This document shows positions 27,056 through 37,372 of a DNA stretch of 64,000 nt, piece by piece (position 1 is the first letter of the stretch; each line of letters begins with the position of its first letter). A model generated the notes under the pieces. The model made no database searches, had not been told where the DNA came from, and saw nothing but the letters and a program-made list of their open reading frames with translations. The position numbers were made by a program, and so were the translations under genes. This DNA is from Aphis gossypii (Eukaryota; Arthropoda; Insecta; Hemiptera; Aphididae). Where the stretch lies: contig NC_065531.1 of NCBI RefSeq assembly GCF_020184175.1, positions 63,442,806 to 63,506,805 of the forward strand, in the 5' to 3' direction.

Positions 27056-29502
27056 ATGGGAGCTGCCGCTTTACCAATTTTAATTTTCACTGGTTTCTGG
27101 GGTGTGGTCGGCATTGTGTTACCATTCATCCTTCCCAAAGGACCAGATCGAGGGTAAATTTATTTTGGCCATGCTTTTTGATTAACAAAATTAGTTGAAT
27201 CAATTATTGATTTTAATTTTTTAGCGTTCAACAACTTGTGTTGATGATGACAGCAGCAACCTGTTATTTGTTGTGAGTATAATAAACTTAATATAACTTG
27301 TGTTTTAAAGTAATTATTAATGAATAATATATTTATGAAACATTTTGTTGCAACACTATCTATTTTAATACGACGTATTCAAGTATAGGTTTATTCAAAA
27401 AACTATATACCTATGTAAGGTAGTAGTTTGATTACAGAATTGGGCTATGTGTTTAGTTTATCATGAAATTTAGTGTAGGCCGGTCTGTTATGTGCTGTAG
27501 GTAGTTTTAGGTTTGTGAATTTTTTTATTTGTCACTTATCAAAGAGCAGATGTTATTAGACATAGGTAGGTAGATTATTGATTTGCAGTGCCGGCAGAAG
27601 GCATATATGACCTATGCGACTGCACAGCCAGCAAGTTTTTTTTTTTGAAATTTTAAGGGCGGGGTTGTTTATTAATAAAAATATATAAATTATATAAGGG
27701 CGGCATATTATAGGTAATTGACACAGGGCAGTGAAAAACCTAGCGCCAGCACTGTTGATTTGTGTATATTAAGTTTGTTAGTTACAAACAATTATCATTC
27801 AAAAGAAGTCCCAATTTGTGTTTTGTTTTCTTCTTTGCACTCTTAAGTTGTTTGTGAAATATTAACTTGAGATATTCAACTTTATTGGCTGATGGTAGGA
27901 CTTAGTTGTTGTACAAAATGTATGGACATTCAAAATATCATAATAAGAAAGTAACTTACAAGTTATTATATACTATACAAACTTAGATTCTGTAACTTTC
28001 ATTTATTATCGGTTAGCCTACAAAATAGTTATAGATATTTAAATGGTTTTGGATCATTAAGCACAGTTCAAATCAACAATAAAACTACCATTAGTTTGTT
28101 ATCTGCTAATAAAAGGAATTCCTTCTAGTTATATGTAATGATTAAAAAATAGAGTACAAATAAAGAGCAATGTATCTATCTATCTGTTTACCACAAAAAA
28201 TCAATCTTAATTTCTTATATTTATTTTATAAAGCTATATTAATATATTTTGTTTATTTCGACTACTCAAATATTTTAAATTTTATTTTTATCATTTATTT
28301 TATTATATCTCTACTTACACTTTGCTTTTGATGTTTCTTAGTTTCAGTTTTAATTTTTTACTAATACAGTAATAATTTCTTTTTTAATTTAATTAAACGA
28401 TAATTAACATGAATGATTGTAAAAAAGAGTACAGAATATAAAATTCACGAAGAGTTGACCATTCCAGGACCAAGATAATTAGTTGACTAGTAAAATGGAA
28501 TTGGTTTGCTTTTAAATATGAGTGAAAATTTAAGGGAAAAGGTCGACTAAGCATTTTTTTTATCATTAATTTTAATTTTCCAGTTTTTGGTCAAAATTTT
28601 TTTTAATTACCTGTAATTGTAAATGTTAAAATGTAATTTCAGTACTATTATTTAAAAGAAGTATTGCTGCTATGCCATCAGCATATGAGCCTATGAAAGT
28701 TTGGTTTGTTATAAGTATGTCGGCAATGAATATGATATAGAGCATTGGAAAAAAGTCACTACTTCAGGAACTCTTACCTTAATATTCTAAGTAGTTGAAT
28801 AATTATTTTTTTGATAAACTGAAAATTACCGCTTTTCTGGATGTTATCTGATTGTTAAAAGTTGAAAAAGTTTTAGATTATATTGAAGCCTATGACATAG
28901 ATGCAGAATATAGTATTATAGTAAATAACAAAAATTAATTTTTATGATACTTTAAAAATAAAAATATACATAAATTTATGTTTATTATGCTTAGTCAAGA
29001 CTAAGTAAAATGAATCAACAAATAACTGAAACATTCATTAAATATAACAAATACAATCATCTATGACAGTGGTTTTCAACTTTTTTGACAATGCTGCACA
29101 CTTCATCTCCTACAAAATTTTCGCGGCACACCAATCTCTATATTATTACTGAATATCGATAATAATATCGGTAAATACATATTTATAAAATTATTATTAG
29201 ATTTATCGTGGCACACCAGTTAAAAACCACTGATTTATGGAATAGGCAATATAAAAACAGTTAAATTAGTAGTAGCAAAAAATCAGTTTTTTCAGTTATA
29301 TAATACTAATAATACATTATTTTTTAGTTGGTTGTGTTGTTATATGGCTCAAATGAATCCACTTGTTGGGCCAAAATTGAATCAACATACTATACTAATA
29401 ATGGCTCGTGAATGGGTATGATATCTTGTTTATTTTTAAATAACGATTATAATTTGTTGTAATCCATATTTTTTTCTTTTTCAGGGAAATCTAATACAGT
29501 AA
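27056..29502 (+). CDS. ATP6V0E: V-type proton ATPase subunit e, 83 aa, four coding exons
   Basis: The coding exons are 27056-27153, 27225-27272, 29328-29415 and 29485-29502. They join in frame to 252 nt with consensus junctions (GG|GTAAAT, TT|GTGAGT, TGG|GTATGA; all acceptors end in AG). The protein starts MGAAALPILIFTGFWG and contains FILPKGPDRG, CYLFWLCCY and MAQMNPLVGPKL, the conserved signature of the small Vo-sector subunit e. The family is 80-90 aa with two membrane helices, here about residues 5-27 and 36-58. Subunit e sits in the membrane Vo sector of the proton pump of acidic organelles and apical membranes. The last exon encodes only GNLIQ. A second possible last exon in the same phase lies at 32663-32725. 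A poly(A) signal AATAAA is at 29624. Intron 2 (about 2 kb) hosts two MITEs. Confidence 0.95.
27586..27754. mobile_element. 169-bp hAT-type MITE in V-ATPase e intron 2
   Basis: The ends are CAGTGCCGGCAG and CTAGCGCCAGCACTG, flanked by a perfect 8-bp duplication TTGATTTG (27578-27585 and 27755-27762). It has no ORF. Intact flanks inside an intron show that the insertion is tolerated. Confidence 0.85.
28640..28950 (+). pseudogene. Possible decayed coding remnant in intron 2
   Basis: Interrupted frames encode fragments such as AAMPSAYEPMKVWF and KITAFLDVI, weakly reminiscent of the gag region of Copia-type retrotransposons. Several stops break the reading. The identification is speculative; the stretch may be nothing. 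Confidence 0.2.
29067..29232. mobile_element. 166-bp hAT-type MITE in V-ATPase e intron 2
   Basis: The ends are CAGTGGTTTTCAACT and AGTTAAAAACCACTG, nearly perfect inverted repeats. The flanking octamers ATCTATGA and ATTTATGG agree at 6 of 8 positions, so this is an older insertion than the 27586 MITE. It is non-coding. Confidence 0.75.
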
Positions 29503-29623
29503 TATGAATAATGATGAAAAATGAAAAATTAATCATAAGTTATTTGTTAATATTTAATCATTCCTTTTTTTTTAGTTCTTATTAAATTTTCCACTATTTA
29601 TCTGTTATACATTTTTAGATTTC

Positions 29624-29629
29624 AATAAA
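29624..29629 (+). terminator. Poly(A) signal of V-ATPase e
   Basis: AATAAA lies 122 bases after the stop codon at 29500-29502, a normal distance for an insect 3' end. Confidence 0.6.
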
Positions 29630-29978
29630 ATTCTGAAGACCAAGGATCATTATAAACTGTTTTAGTGATTTGTGTATGTATAAAATATAATTTTTAAACT
29701 TAACAAAAGTCTATTTTAATACAATACCAAACCAATTTATATTAACTATACTTTAATTCACATAGTTACACATTAGTAATATGTTATTTAGTGTATGCTT
29801 ATTATGAATGAGTAAATTCTAAAAATTGTACTAGTTTACCTACATGTATATAAAGCTTTAAAACATAGAATTGTATCGTATTTTATAAGATAAAAATCTG
29901 TGTTTGATTTTTCAATTGTTTATATTTTATAAGACTACTTAAAACAAGATAGTAATCACAAAATTAAAATTTTACAAT

Positions 29979-30450
29979 TTAAACATTGCAGTTTCGATTT
30001 AGTATACGTACTAATAATTTATGACTTATTTTAAAAAATACACTTAATGCAGAAAATGTTATACCCGATTTAATTTTTATTAAAAATAATAATAATTGAC
30101 TTTTTATATCAAATAAATTTTTATTTGAGTCAGATAAAAATGAAAGTAAAACATAAAAAACTTTAAGTGACACCTAAGTCAAATCTTTTAGTTGGTTTTC
30201 ATCTTTAATGCAATCAAATTGATGGAATTTGTTATACAAAAGGCAAGAATCGACTAACTTGAAAAAAATCTGGACCACAAAATTGTTGCTGTTCAGAAGA
30301 AGTCAAATTAAAACAATCTTTTAAGATTTTTGCTTGTGTACAAATATCAGAACCTACAAATTCACAGCTAAGTATAAAGATTTTGTTAACAGAATTTTCA
30401 AATGTGACTTGGGTGCTTACTTCGGAACTTCCGTGATATTTCGACAATGG
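29979..30450 (-). pseudogene. Broken transposase fragment (DDE_Tnp_4/HARBI-like), tentative
   Basis: Two - strand open pieces (30447-30232 and 30173-29979) join through a frameshift near 30235 and an in-frame TAG near 30175. The second piece contains a helix-turn-helix-like stretch resembling the N-terminal HTH of DDE_Tnp_4 proteins (KIKSGITFSALSVFFKISHK). The first has FNLTSSEQQQFCGPDFF. No catalytic domain is present. The family name is a weak inference; the decay itself (frameshift plus stop) is directly visible. Confidence 0.4.
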
Positions 30451-30656
30451 CAGATTTAAAAAAAAATCATATTAACTAGACGTATTTTTATTTTTTTTAA
30501 GTGTCAAACTTTTTTAAATAAAATTTTTAATACATTTTCATGGTTATACTTTATAACTTATAAATAAAAAAATTACAATTGTTATAATCAGTAAAACAAA
30601 TGCAATGCAATTTAGATATTATATTCTCTTTAGAATTCTTTAGCAACAGTGCAACA

Positions 30657-30914
30657 CTATGTAACGTTTTCTGGAAGTATTTCTGAAATAAATTTTATAA
30701 TACGTAATTTTACTGCTTGTTTGTTGTTTTTGTTTTTAATAATTTTTAAAAAGTTCAGCACAATTTTAGTGAATTCCTCGTCAGTATATGACTCTTTGGG
30801 CTTGTCTATTTTTAGAATTTTTGAGGTAACTTCTTCAACATTAATATCTTGAGTTTTTCCTGTTAACAGTTATATAATAACTATTTCTATTGCATTTAAA
30901 TTGTTGAGGTTCAT
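30657..30914 (-). pseudogene. Duplicated small ORF, copy 1 (broken)
   Basis: This is the paralogue of the 83-aa frame at 31736-31987. It starts MNLNNLNAIEIVII and then hits an in-frame TAA at codon 15. The remainder is open to TAG at 30657, with a few extra Lys/Asn codons relative to copy 2. It shares flanking sequence with copy 2 on both sides, so the whole block was duplicated about 1.09 kb apart. Confidence 0.45.
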
Positions 30915-31240
30915 AAAAAAAATAATAAATAAATATAAAATGTCTATGAATTCATTATATAAGTACCTACCTATACTTATATATTCAATATTATTTATAT
31001 CTTTTTTTATTTACTGGGTGGGTACTAAATGTAGACTATGGACAACATTTAGGTAATGAAAATAAGTGACATTTTGATAAGTATACATATAATTAAATCA
31101 AAATGTTAATAATTTTGTATTTTAGTAGTATTATAATGAGTTGCAGATAGTCAAAATTAGGTTAGTATAGTATTATACCTAGTAATCATATAATAGGTAT
31201 AAAATTAAATCATTTACTATGCAAATATTTTAATGATATT

Positions 31241-31412
31241 TTAGGTATGATTAATTTAATATAATTGTTATCCGAATTCTTTTGTATAAAATGATACCTT
31301 TTGATTGGATAATTAATCCAAATAAATCCTAATTGGATTCAAATGAAATACATCCATTACAGTGACCTATTCTACAGCAGAGCGTTACTCACTTGACTCT
31401 TTTTTTTAAGAT
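31241..31412 (+). repeat. Dispersed repeat family, 3' tail
   Basis: Contains TTGGATTCAAAT then the tail CAGTGACCTATTCTACAGCA followed by GAGCGTTACTCACTTGACTC. It belongs to the first of two duplicated blocks; the matching tail of the second block is at 32098-32236. Confidence 0.5.
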
Positions 31413-31735
31413 TATTTATTTCAGATTCTTCTAAAAACAATAAGTTAAAAAACATAATCACCAAATATTTTGTATATATCGCACATTGATGGGTTTATTA
31501 ATGTATAATATTTGAAGATAAATAAAACCTATTGTGATCTTGAAATATCCCTCAAAATAATTATCAAGAAGATTTTGTTAAAACCAATGAAGTTTAAACA
31601 TAATGTATATTTTTATCAAACAACATTTTTTGTTTTTTAGTATAAATTATATTTTCTAAAAGTATTTATATTTTTATAACATAATTTACTAAACATTTTG
31701 TAAACATTTTTTCTTTTTAGAATTCTTTAGCAACA

Positions 31736-31987
31736 CTATGTATCCTTTTCAGGAAGTATTTCTGAGATGAATTCTATAATACGTAATTTTACTACTTCTT
31801 TGTTGTTTTTAATATTTTTTAAAAGATTCAGCACAACTTTGGTGAATTTCTCGTCAGAAAATGACTCTTTGGGCTCGTCTATTTTTAGGATTTTTGAGGT
31901 ACCTTCTTCGACATTAAAATCTTGAGTTTTTCCTGTTAACAATAATACAATAATTATTTCTATTACATTTAAATTGTTGAGGTTCAT
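31736..31987 (-). CDS. Uncharacterised 83-aa protein, duplicated copy 2
   Basis: This is a complete frame from ATG to stop. The C-terminal half is a lysine-rich amphipathic region ending VVKLRIIEFISEIL. That pattern is weakly like a BESS-type interaction motif, but the resemblance is not sufficient to name it. It may be the final exon of a larger gene or transposon protein, since a sibling copy at 30657-30914 is broken. I do not recognise the family. Both copies sit directly upstream (on the + strand) of a dispersed-repeat tail, which favours a mobile-element origin. Confidence 0.3.
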   Translation of the reverse strand: MNLNNLNVIEIIIVLLLTGKTQDFNVEEGTSKILKIDEPKESFSDEKFTKVVLNLLKNIKNNKEVVKLRIIEFISEILPEKDT

Positions 31988-32097
31988 AAAAAAAAAATCA
32001 ATATAAAATTCCTATAAAATCAGTATTTAAGTACCTACTTATGTATTTAATATTATTTATATTTTTTTTAATTTACTGGATAGGTAATAAATGTTAG

Positions 32098-32236
32098 GTA
32101 TGATTAATTTAATATATTTGTTATCCAAATTCTTTTGTATACAATGATATCTATCATTGAATTCAAATTTAATACATATTATAGTGACCTACTATACGGC
32201 AGAGCACTACTCATTTGACCACCCATTTTTTAAGAT
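32098..32236 (+). repeat. Dispersed repeat family, 3' tail (second block)
   Basis: Contains ATCATTGAATTCAAATTTAA and the tail GACCTACTATACGGCAGAGC followed by ACTACTCATTTGACCACC. It is the counterpart of 31241-31412. Confidence 0.5.
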
Positions 32237-32662
32237 TATCATACTCAAATACTTCTAATTAAACTTTTTAAATAGTAGCTAATAATTATTTCAATCTCAA
32301 CAAATTGATGAAATTATCAGAAAAAATAATAATTTTGTTCTTTAAAAAAAAATTGAAAAATGGCAAAAACAATAAAATAGTAAGAAAGTTGAACTTTTCA
32401 TGTATACACTGTTTAAAAATAGTCAATAATTTTTAAGATATTAAGTAATGACTAATGAGTACTAATAACTTGATGACAATTTTTAATTAATTATTGACAG
32501 TGATATAGACAATCACTAAATATTTAACGAAACAATAATGGTTCTATCGACATGCATTGGTGGCTCACGATTGGTTAATTATTCAATTAATATTTTTTTA
32601 TGAACCCTGGCTTAAAAATACTGTTTACAATTATTATGATTATGCCTTTACTTTTTATACAG

Positions 32663-32725
32663 GGAGTTGAACCAGAAGTTGACGGTTTTTGGTCAGGTGA
32701 TCCAATTGTGATATCTGAAATTTAA
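32663..32725 (+). CDS. Candidate alternative last exon of V-ATPase e
   Basis: After an acceptor ending TTTTTATACAG the sequence opens in phase 0 and reads GVEPEVDGFWSGDPIVISEI to a TAA. V-ATPase e exon 3 (ending 29415) also ends on a full codon, TGG. Joining 29415 to 32663 would therefore give REW-GVEPE..., parallel to REW-GNLIQ with the nearer last exon; both variants place G directly after W. This is inferred from phase and acceptor only. A related sequence at 36246-36311 suggests the exon was duplicated into the neighbouring array. Confidence 0.35.
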   Translation, partial: GVEPEVDGFWSGDPIVISEI

Positions 32726-33029
32726 AATATAATAATAAATTTAATAAATCTAATTTTTCATAAAGTAGTATAATTAAAATCTTAATTCCTGGCAACTTAT
32801 TATCTGCTATAAATTATTAGTAGGCATTGTACATTTTATTTTTTAACCAAGTGTTGGTTAAACTTAATTGAACTATTTAGCAAACTAGTTTGAATAACTA
32901 AGTTTAAAATTTATTTCATTGTTTCTACATTCTTACTTTCGTTAGATGAAAATGGACTTGAAGTAAAAAAACTGTAAATTGATGATTCAATTGTTGAATC
33001 TGAAATTGAATAAACATTAATTAATGTAG

Positions 33030-34019
33030 TGTAATGATAAGCTCGATTTTACATATCATGATTTTTGTGAAGTCGTTATTTTTATTTAATAAAATAAATA
33101 ACGGTCGAGTTGTCGCACGCATGTAATATACTCTAAAAAACCCCAATAAATCAAGTCACTGATGATTGGAACGATTCCTATTATCTAATCACGTACAGGA
33201 CACTGTACGGGATTATAACGGTACGGCGCAACACATGCGATTTCTTTCATGTGCCGCCGGAGACGGGGGATGGTCCGGTCAGGGTCGCTTTCACCAGGGA
33301 GAAAGACAATTTTCTTTGGGGACACTGACACCTTTGATCGGGCCGCCGATGACTCTGGCGGGCCTGACCTAAATCGTCTCCTCTCATCAGTGCATGAGCA
33401 CCCTTCATAGCGACGAGTGCATGAGCACATCCAAAAAAATACAAGTGCACGAGCTCCTCTCAACCAGACAAGTGCAGGAGCACAGCATACTTATACAAGA
33501 CCACTCAAAAGATATTGCCTACGACAACTTTACTGTTTCCTTTTTCTAAGACGAAATTTGTTGAAGTGTTTAGTTATTTCTTTTTGAGTGTTAAAAAAAT
33601 TAATAAATTCTATCCTTGTCACGTCGACTGCAATCATAGACAGCTGCGGATAAGGTAAGATGCATGCGCATCTATATTTAAATAATAATAGTATTATAGA
33701 GTTTACTTGATCGTTCTCGAAGCACGACCTCGAGAACCCTCCGACCATCAGGAGGAAGGTGATTCCGCAAATTTAAAGTGATAGAACATAGGCTAAAATA
33801 ATCGACAAATCTCTAATAACTTATAAATATATTTGAGGCGATCATTCAAGGCTTGTGTCCCTTGTGATTGCCGATATAATTTATTTAAACTACTTCACAT
33901 AAATCAAAACAATTACTTTTAAAAATAAAAATATTAATCAACATATAAATATTTTTACCCTTACTATTATTCTTATTTTAAATTTTATTTTCCTTGTTAT
34001 TTATTTTTGCGTTATTACA
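33030..34019. mobile_element. Solo-LTR-like insertion, copy A (990 bp)
   Basis: It begins TGTAATGATAAGC and ends GCGTTATTACA; TGTAAT...ATTACA are inverted ends of the TG...CA type. It is flanked by a 4-bp repeat GTAG (33026-33029 and 34020-34023). The empty site is preserved at 36324-36327, where a single GTAG occurs in the same context. The interior is more GC-rich (33110-33480) and includes AATAAA-type signals; the frames in it are short, overlap on both strands and are not convincing genes. An LTR retrotransposon that recombined to a solo LTR fits best. Confidence 0.7.
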
Positions 34020-34678
34020 GTAGTATACCTAGTTTTTATTTAAAAGCATAATTAGTAATCAAGAAATTAATACACCTACTGATTATTTTTACTAAGAATA
34101 GGAAAAATAAATGATCTTTAAATAAATATTCATAATTTTTAATAACTGTATTAATAAATATAATAGTTATTTATATTGTAGTATACACTTCTATAAGACT
34201 TTATTGCCTTTTGAACAAACATCCCAACGTTATTTTATTTGTACATTTAACAATAAAAATACAATATTCATAAAGAATGCTAAATAAATACTTCAATATT
34301 AACTCATAAAAATTAGTCATACCTAACTATAATTTTTTGTGGTTATTGTATAATTGCATTTATTTTAATTAGTAATACTAAATAAATAAACAAATTGTAA
34401 ATTTCCAATACAATAAATTTAATACATTCAATTTTTCATAAAGTAGTATAATTAAAATCTTAATTCCTGAAAACTTATTTGCTGCTATAAATTATTATAG
34501 TGTTGGTTAAACTTAATTGAACTATTTAGCAAACTAGTTTGAATAACTAAGTTTAAAATTTATTTCATTGTTTCTACATTCTTACTTTCGTTAGATGAAA
34601 ATGGACTTGAAGTAAAAAAACTGTAAATTGATGATTCAATTGTTGAATCTGAAATTGAATAAACATTAATTAATGTAG

Positions 34679-35669
34679 TGTAATGATAAGCTCGATTTTA
34701 CATATCATGATTTTTGTGAAGTCGTTATTTTTATTTAATAAAATAAATAACGGTCGAGTTGTCGCACGCATGTAATATACTCTAAAAAACCCCAATAAAT
34801 CAAGTCACTGATGATTGGAACGATTCCTATTATCTAATCACGTACAGGACACTGTACGGGATTATAACGGTACGGCGCAACACATGCGATTTCTTTCATG
34901 TGCCGCCGGAGACGGGGGATGGTCCGGTCAGGGTCGCTTTCACCAGGGAGAAAGACAATTTTCTTTGGGGACACTGACACCTTTGATCGGGCCGCCGATG
35001 ACTCTGGCGGGCCTGACCTAAATCGTCTCCTCTCATCAGTGCATGAGCACCCTTCATAGCGACGAGTGCATGAGCACATCCAAAAAAATACAAGTGCACG
35101 AGCTCCTCTCAACCAGACAAGTGCAGGAGCACAGCATACTTATACAAGACCACTCAAAAGATATTGCCTACGACAACTTTACTGTTTCCTTTTTCTAAGA
35201 CGAAATTTGTTGAAGTGTTTAGTTATTTCTTTTTGAGTGTTAAAAAATTAATAAATTCTATCCTTGTCACGTCGACTGCAATCATAGACAGCTGCGGATA
35301 AGGTAAGATGCATGCGCATCTATATTTAAATAATAATAGTATTATAGAGTTTACTTGATCGTTCTCGAAGCACGACCTCGAGAACCCTCCGACCATCAGG
35401 AGGAAGGTGATTCCGCAAATTTAAAGTGATAGAACATAGGCTAAAATAATCGACAAATCTCTAATAACTTATAAATATATTTGAGGCGATCATTCAAGGC
35501 TTGTGTCCCTTGTGATTGCCGATACAATTTATTTAAACTACTTCACATAAAACAAAACAATTACTTTCATAAAAATAAAAATATTAATCAACATATTAAT
35601 ATTTTTACTTTTACTAATATTTTTATTTTAAATTTTATTTTCCTTTTTATTTATTTTTGCGTTATTACA
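34679..35669. mobile_element. Solo-LTR-like insertion, copy B (991 bp)
   Basis: Nearly identical to copy A and in the same position within the tandem unit, with GTAG at 34675-34678 and 35670-35673. Small differences include one A fewer in a homopolymer near 35245 and changes around 35550-35620. Because the position is shared, B is a duplicate of A together with its flanks, not a second insertion. Confidence 0.7.
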
Positions 35670-36245
35670 GTAGTATACCTAGTTTTTATTTAAAAGCATA
35701 ATTAGTAATCAAGAAATTAATACACCTACTGATTATTTTTACTAAGAATAGGAAAAATAAATGATCTTTAAATAAATATTCATAATTTTTAATAACTGTA
35801 TTAATAAATATAATAGTTATTTATATTGTAGTATACACTTCTATAAGACTTTATTGCCTTTTGAACAAACATCCCAACGTTATTTTATTTGTACATTTAA
35901 CAATAAAAATACAATATTCATAAAGAATGCTAAATAAATACTTCAATATTAACTCATAAAAATTAGTCATACCTAACTATAATTTTTTGTGGTTATTGTA
36001 TAATTGCATTTATTTTAATTAGTAATACTAAATAAATAAACAAATTGTAAATTTCCAATACAATAAATTTAATACATTCAATTTTTCATAAAGTAGTATA
36101 ATTAAAATCTTAATTCCTGAAAACTTATTTGCTGCTATAAATTATTATAGTGTTGGTTAAACTTAATTGAACTATTTAGCAAACTAGTTTGAATAACTAA
36201 GTTTAAAATTTATTCATTGTTTCTACATTCTTACTTTTGTTAGAT

Positions 36246-36311
36246 GAAGATGGACTTGAAATCGAAGCTCTGTTAACTGATGATTCAATTGTTGAATCTG
36301 AAATTGAATAA
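36246..36311 (+). pseudogene. Relict exon-like segment in array unit 3
   Basis: Reads EDGLEIEALLTDDSIVESEI to TAA and resembles the candidate exon at 32663-32725 (GVEPE... ending VISEI), including at nucleotide level around GATTCAATTGTTGAATCTGA. In array units 1 and 2 the same stretch carries an early TAA. The preceding TTGTTAG could be an acceptor but gives a different phase, so this is more likely a relic than a working exon. Confidence 0.3.
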
Positions 36312-37372
36312 ACATTAATTAATGTAGTATACCTAGTTTTTATTTAAAAGCATAATTAGTAATCAAGAAATTAATACACCTACTGATTATTTTTACTAAG
36401 AATAGGAAAAATAAATGATCTTTAAATAAATATTCATAATTTTTAATAACTGTATTAATAAATATAATAGTTATTTATATTGTAGTATACACTTCTATAA
36501 GACTTTATTGCCTTTTGAACAAACATCCCAACGTTATTTTATTTGTACGTTTAACAATAAAAATACAATATTCATAAAGAATGCTAAATAAATACTTCAA
36601 TATTTACTCATAAAAATTAGTCATAACTATAATTTTTTGTGGTTATTGTATAATTGCATTTATTTTAATTAGTAATACTAAATAAAAAAACAAATTGTAA
36701 ATTTCCAATACATTTTAACCTACTCTACTGTCTATAAATAGTATATTTATCAATGAGTTGGTACCTACTAATTTATTTACTACCTATACATTATAATGAT
36801 ATTTAATGTTTATGAATTATTAATTTATAAGATCCATACTTTGAATTTTGATTAAAATTTATTAATGAAAAATCACATTAGTTTTAAATGTATATTATGC
36901 TACATTATCAAGGACGCTCATAGGAAAATTTTCAAGGGGGGGGGGGGGCAAAATTTTAATTTATCAATTCATTTATAAATAGGAATGGCCTTATGTAAAT
37001 TGTATACACTATATAATATGTATGTATATATAATTACTAGGGCTCGGATTTATATGTATTTATGAAACCAAAAGATGTGTTAAAAAACTCAAAATATGCA
37101 GTATCTTACTAATATGATTTGTTTATTAATATTTAATTATATAATGTATTCATATGAGTTCCTAATGTAACAAATTATATTTTAAATAGTAAAATTATTT
37201 AAAAAGGGTTTTAAAAATTATAAAATATAAATAAAAAAAAAAGTTAAAAAAAATAATTATTATCTCTATTACCTACAATTTATGATAACATGCATTTTTA
37301 AATTTTCAATCGTTATCTATCGTTTATCGAGGTCATAAATATCGAACATTAATTGTTACTACGAATATTTTG

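Larger units (their letters stand above)
32733..36715. repeat. Tandem array: ~1.65-kb unit twice plus a 0.66-kb unit
   Basis: Units starting near 32733, 34411 and 36060 share the same sequence. The spacing between the first two insertions inside them is exactly 1649 bp. Units 1 and 2 each contain a 990/991-bp insertion (33030-34019, 34679-35669); unit 3 lacks it and keeps the uninterrupted target. Without the insertion the unit is about 660 bp. The inner copies are nearly identical, so the second amplification step is recent. The left part of the first unit differs more from the others. Confidence 0.85.

Noticed and set aside
33166..33463. GC-rich ORFs of 67-92 codons, repeated at 34815-35112
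   Set aside because: They overlap on opposite strands inside the 990-bp solo-LTR-like insertion and repeat only because that unit is duplicated; no domain was seen.
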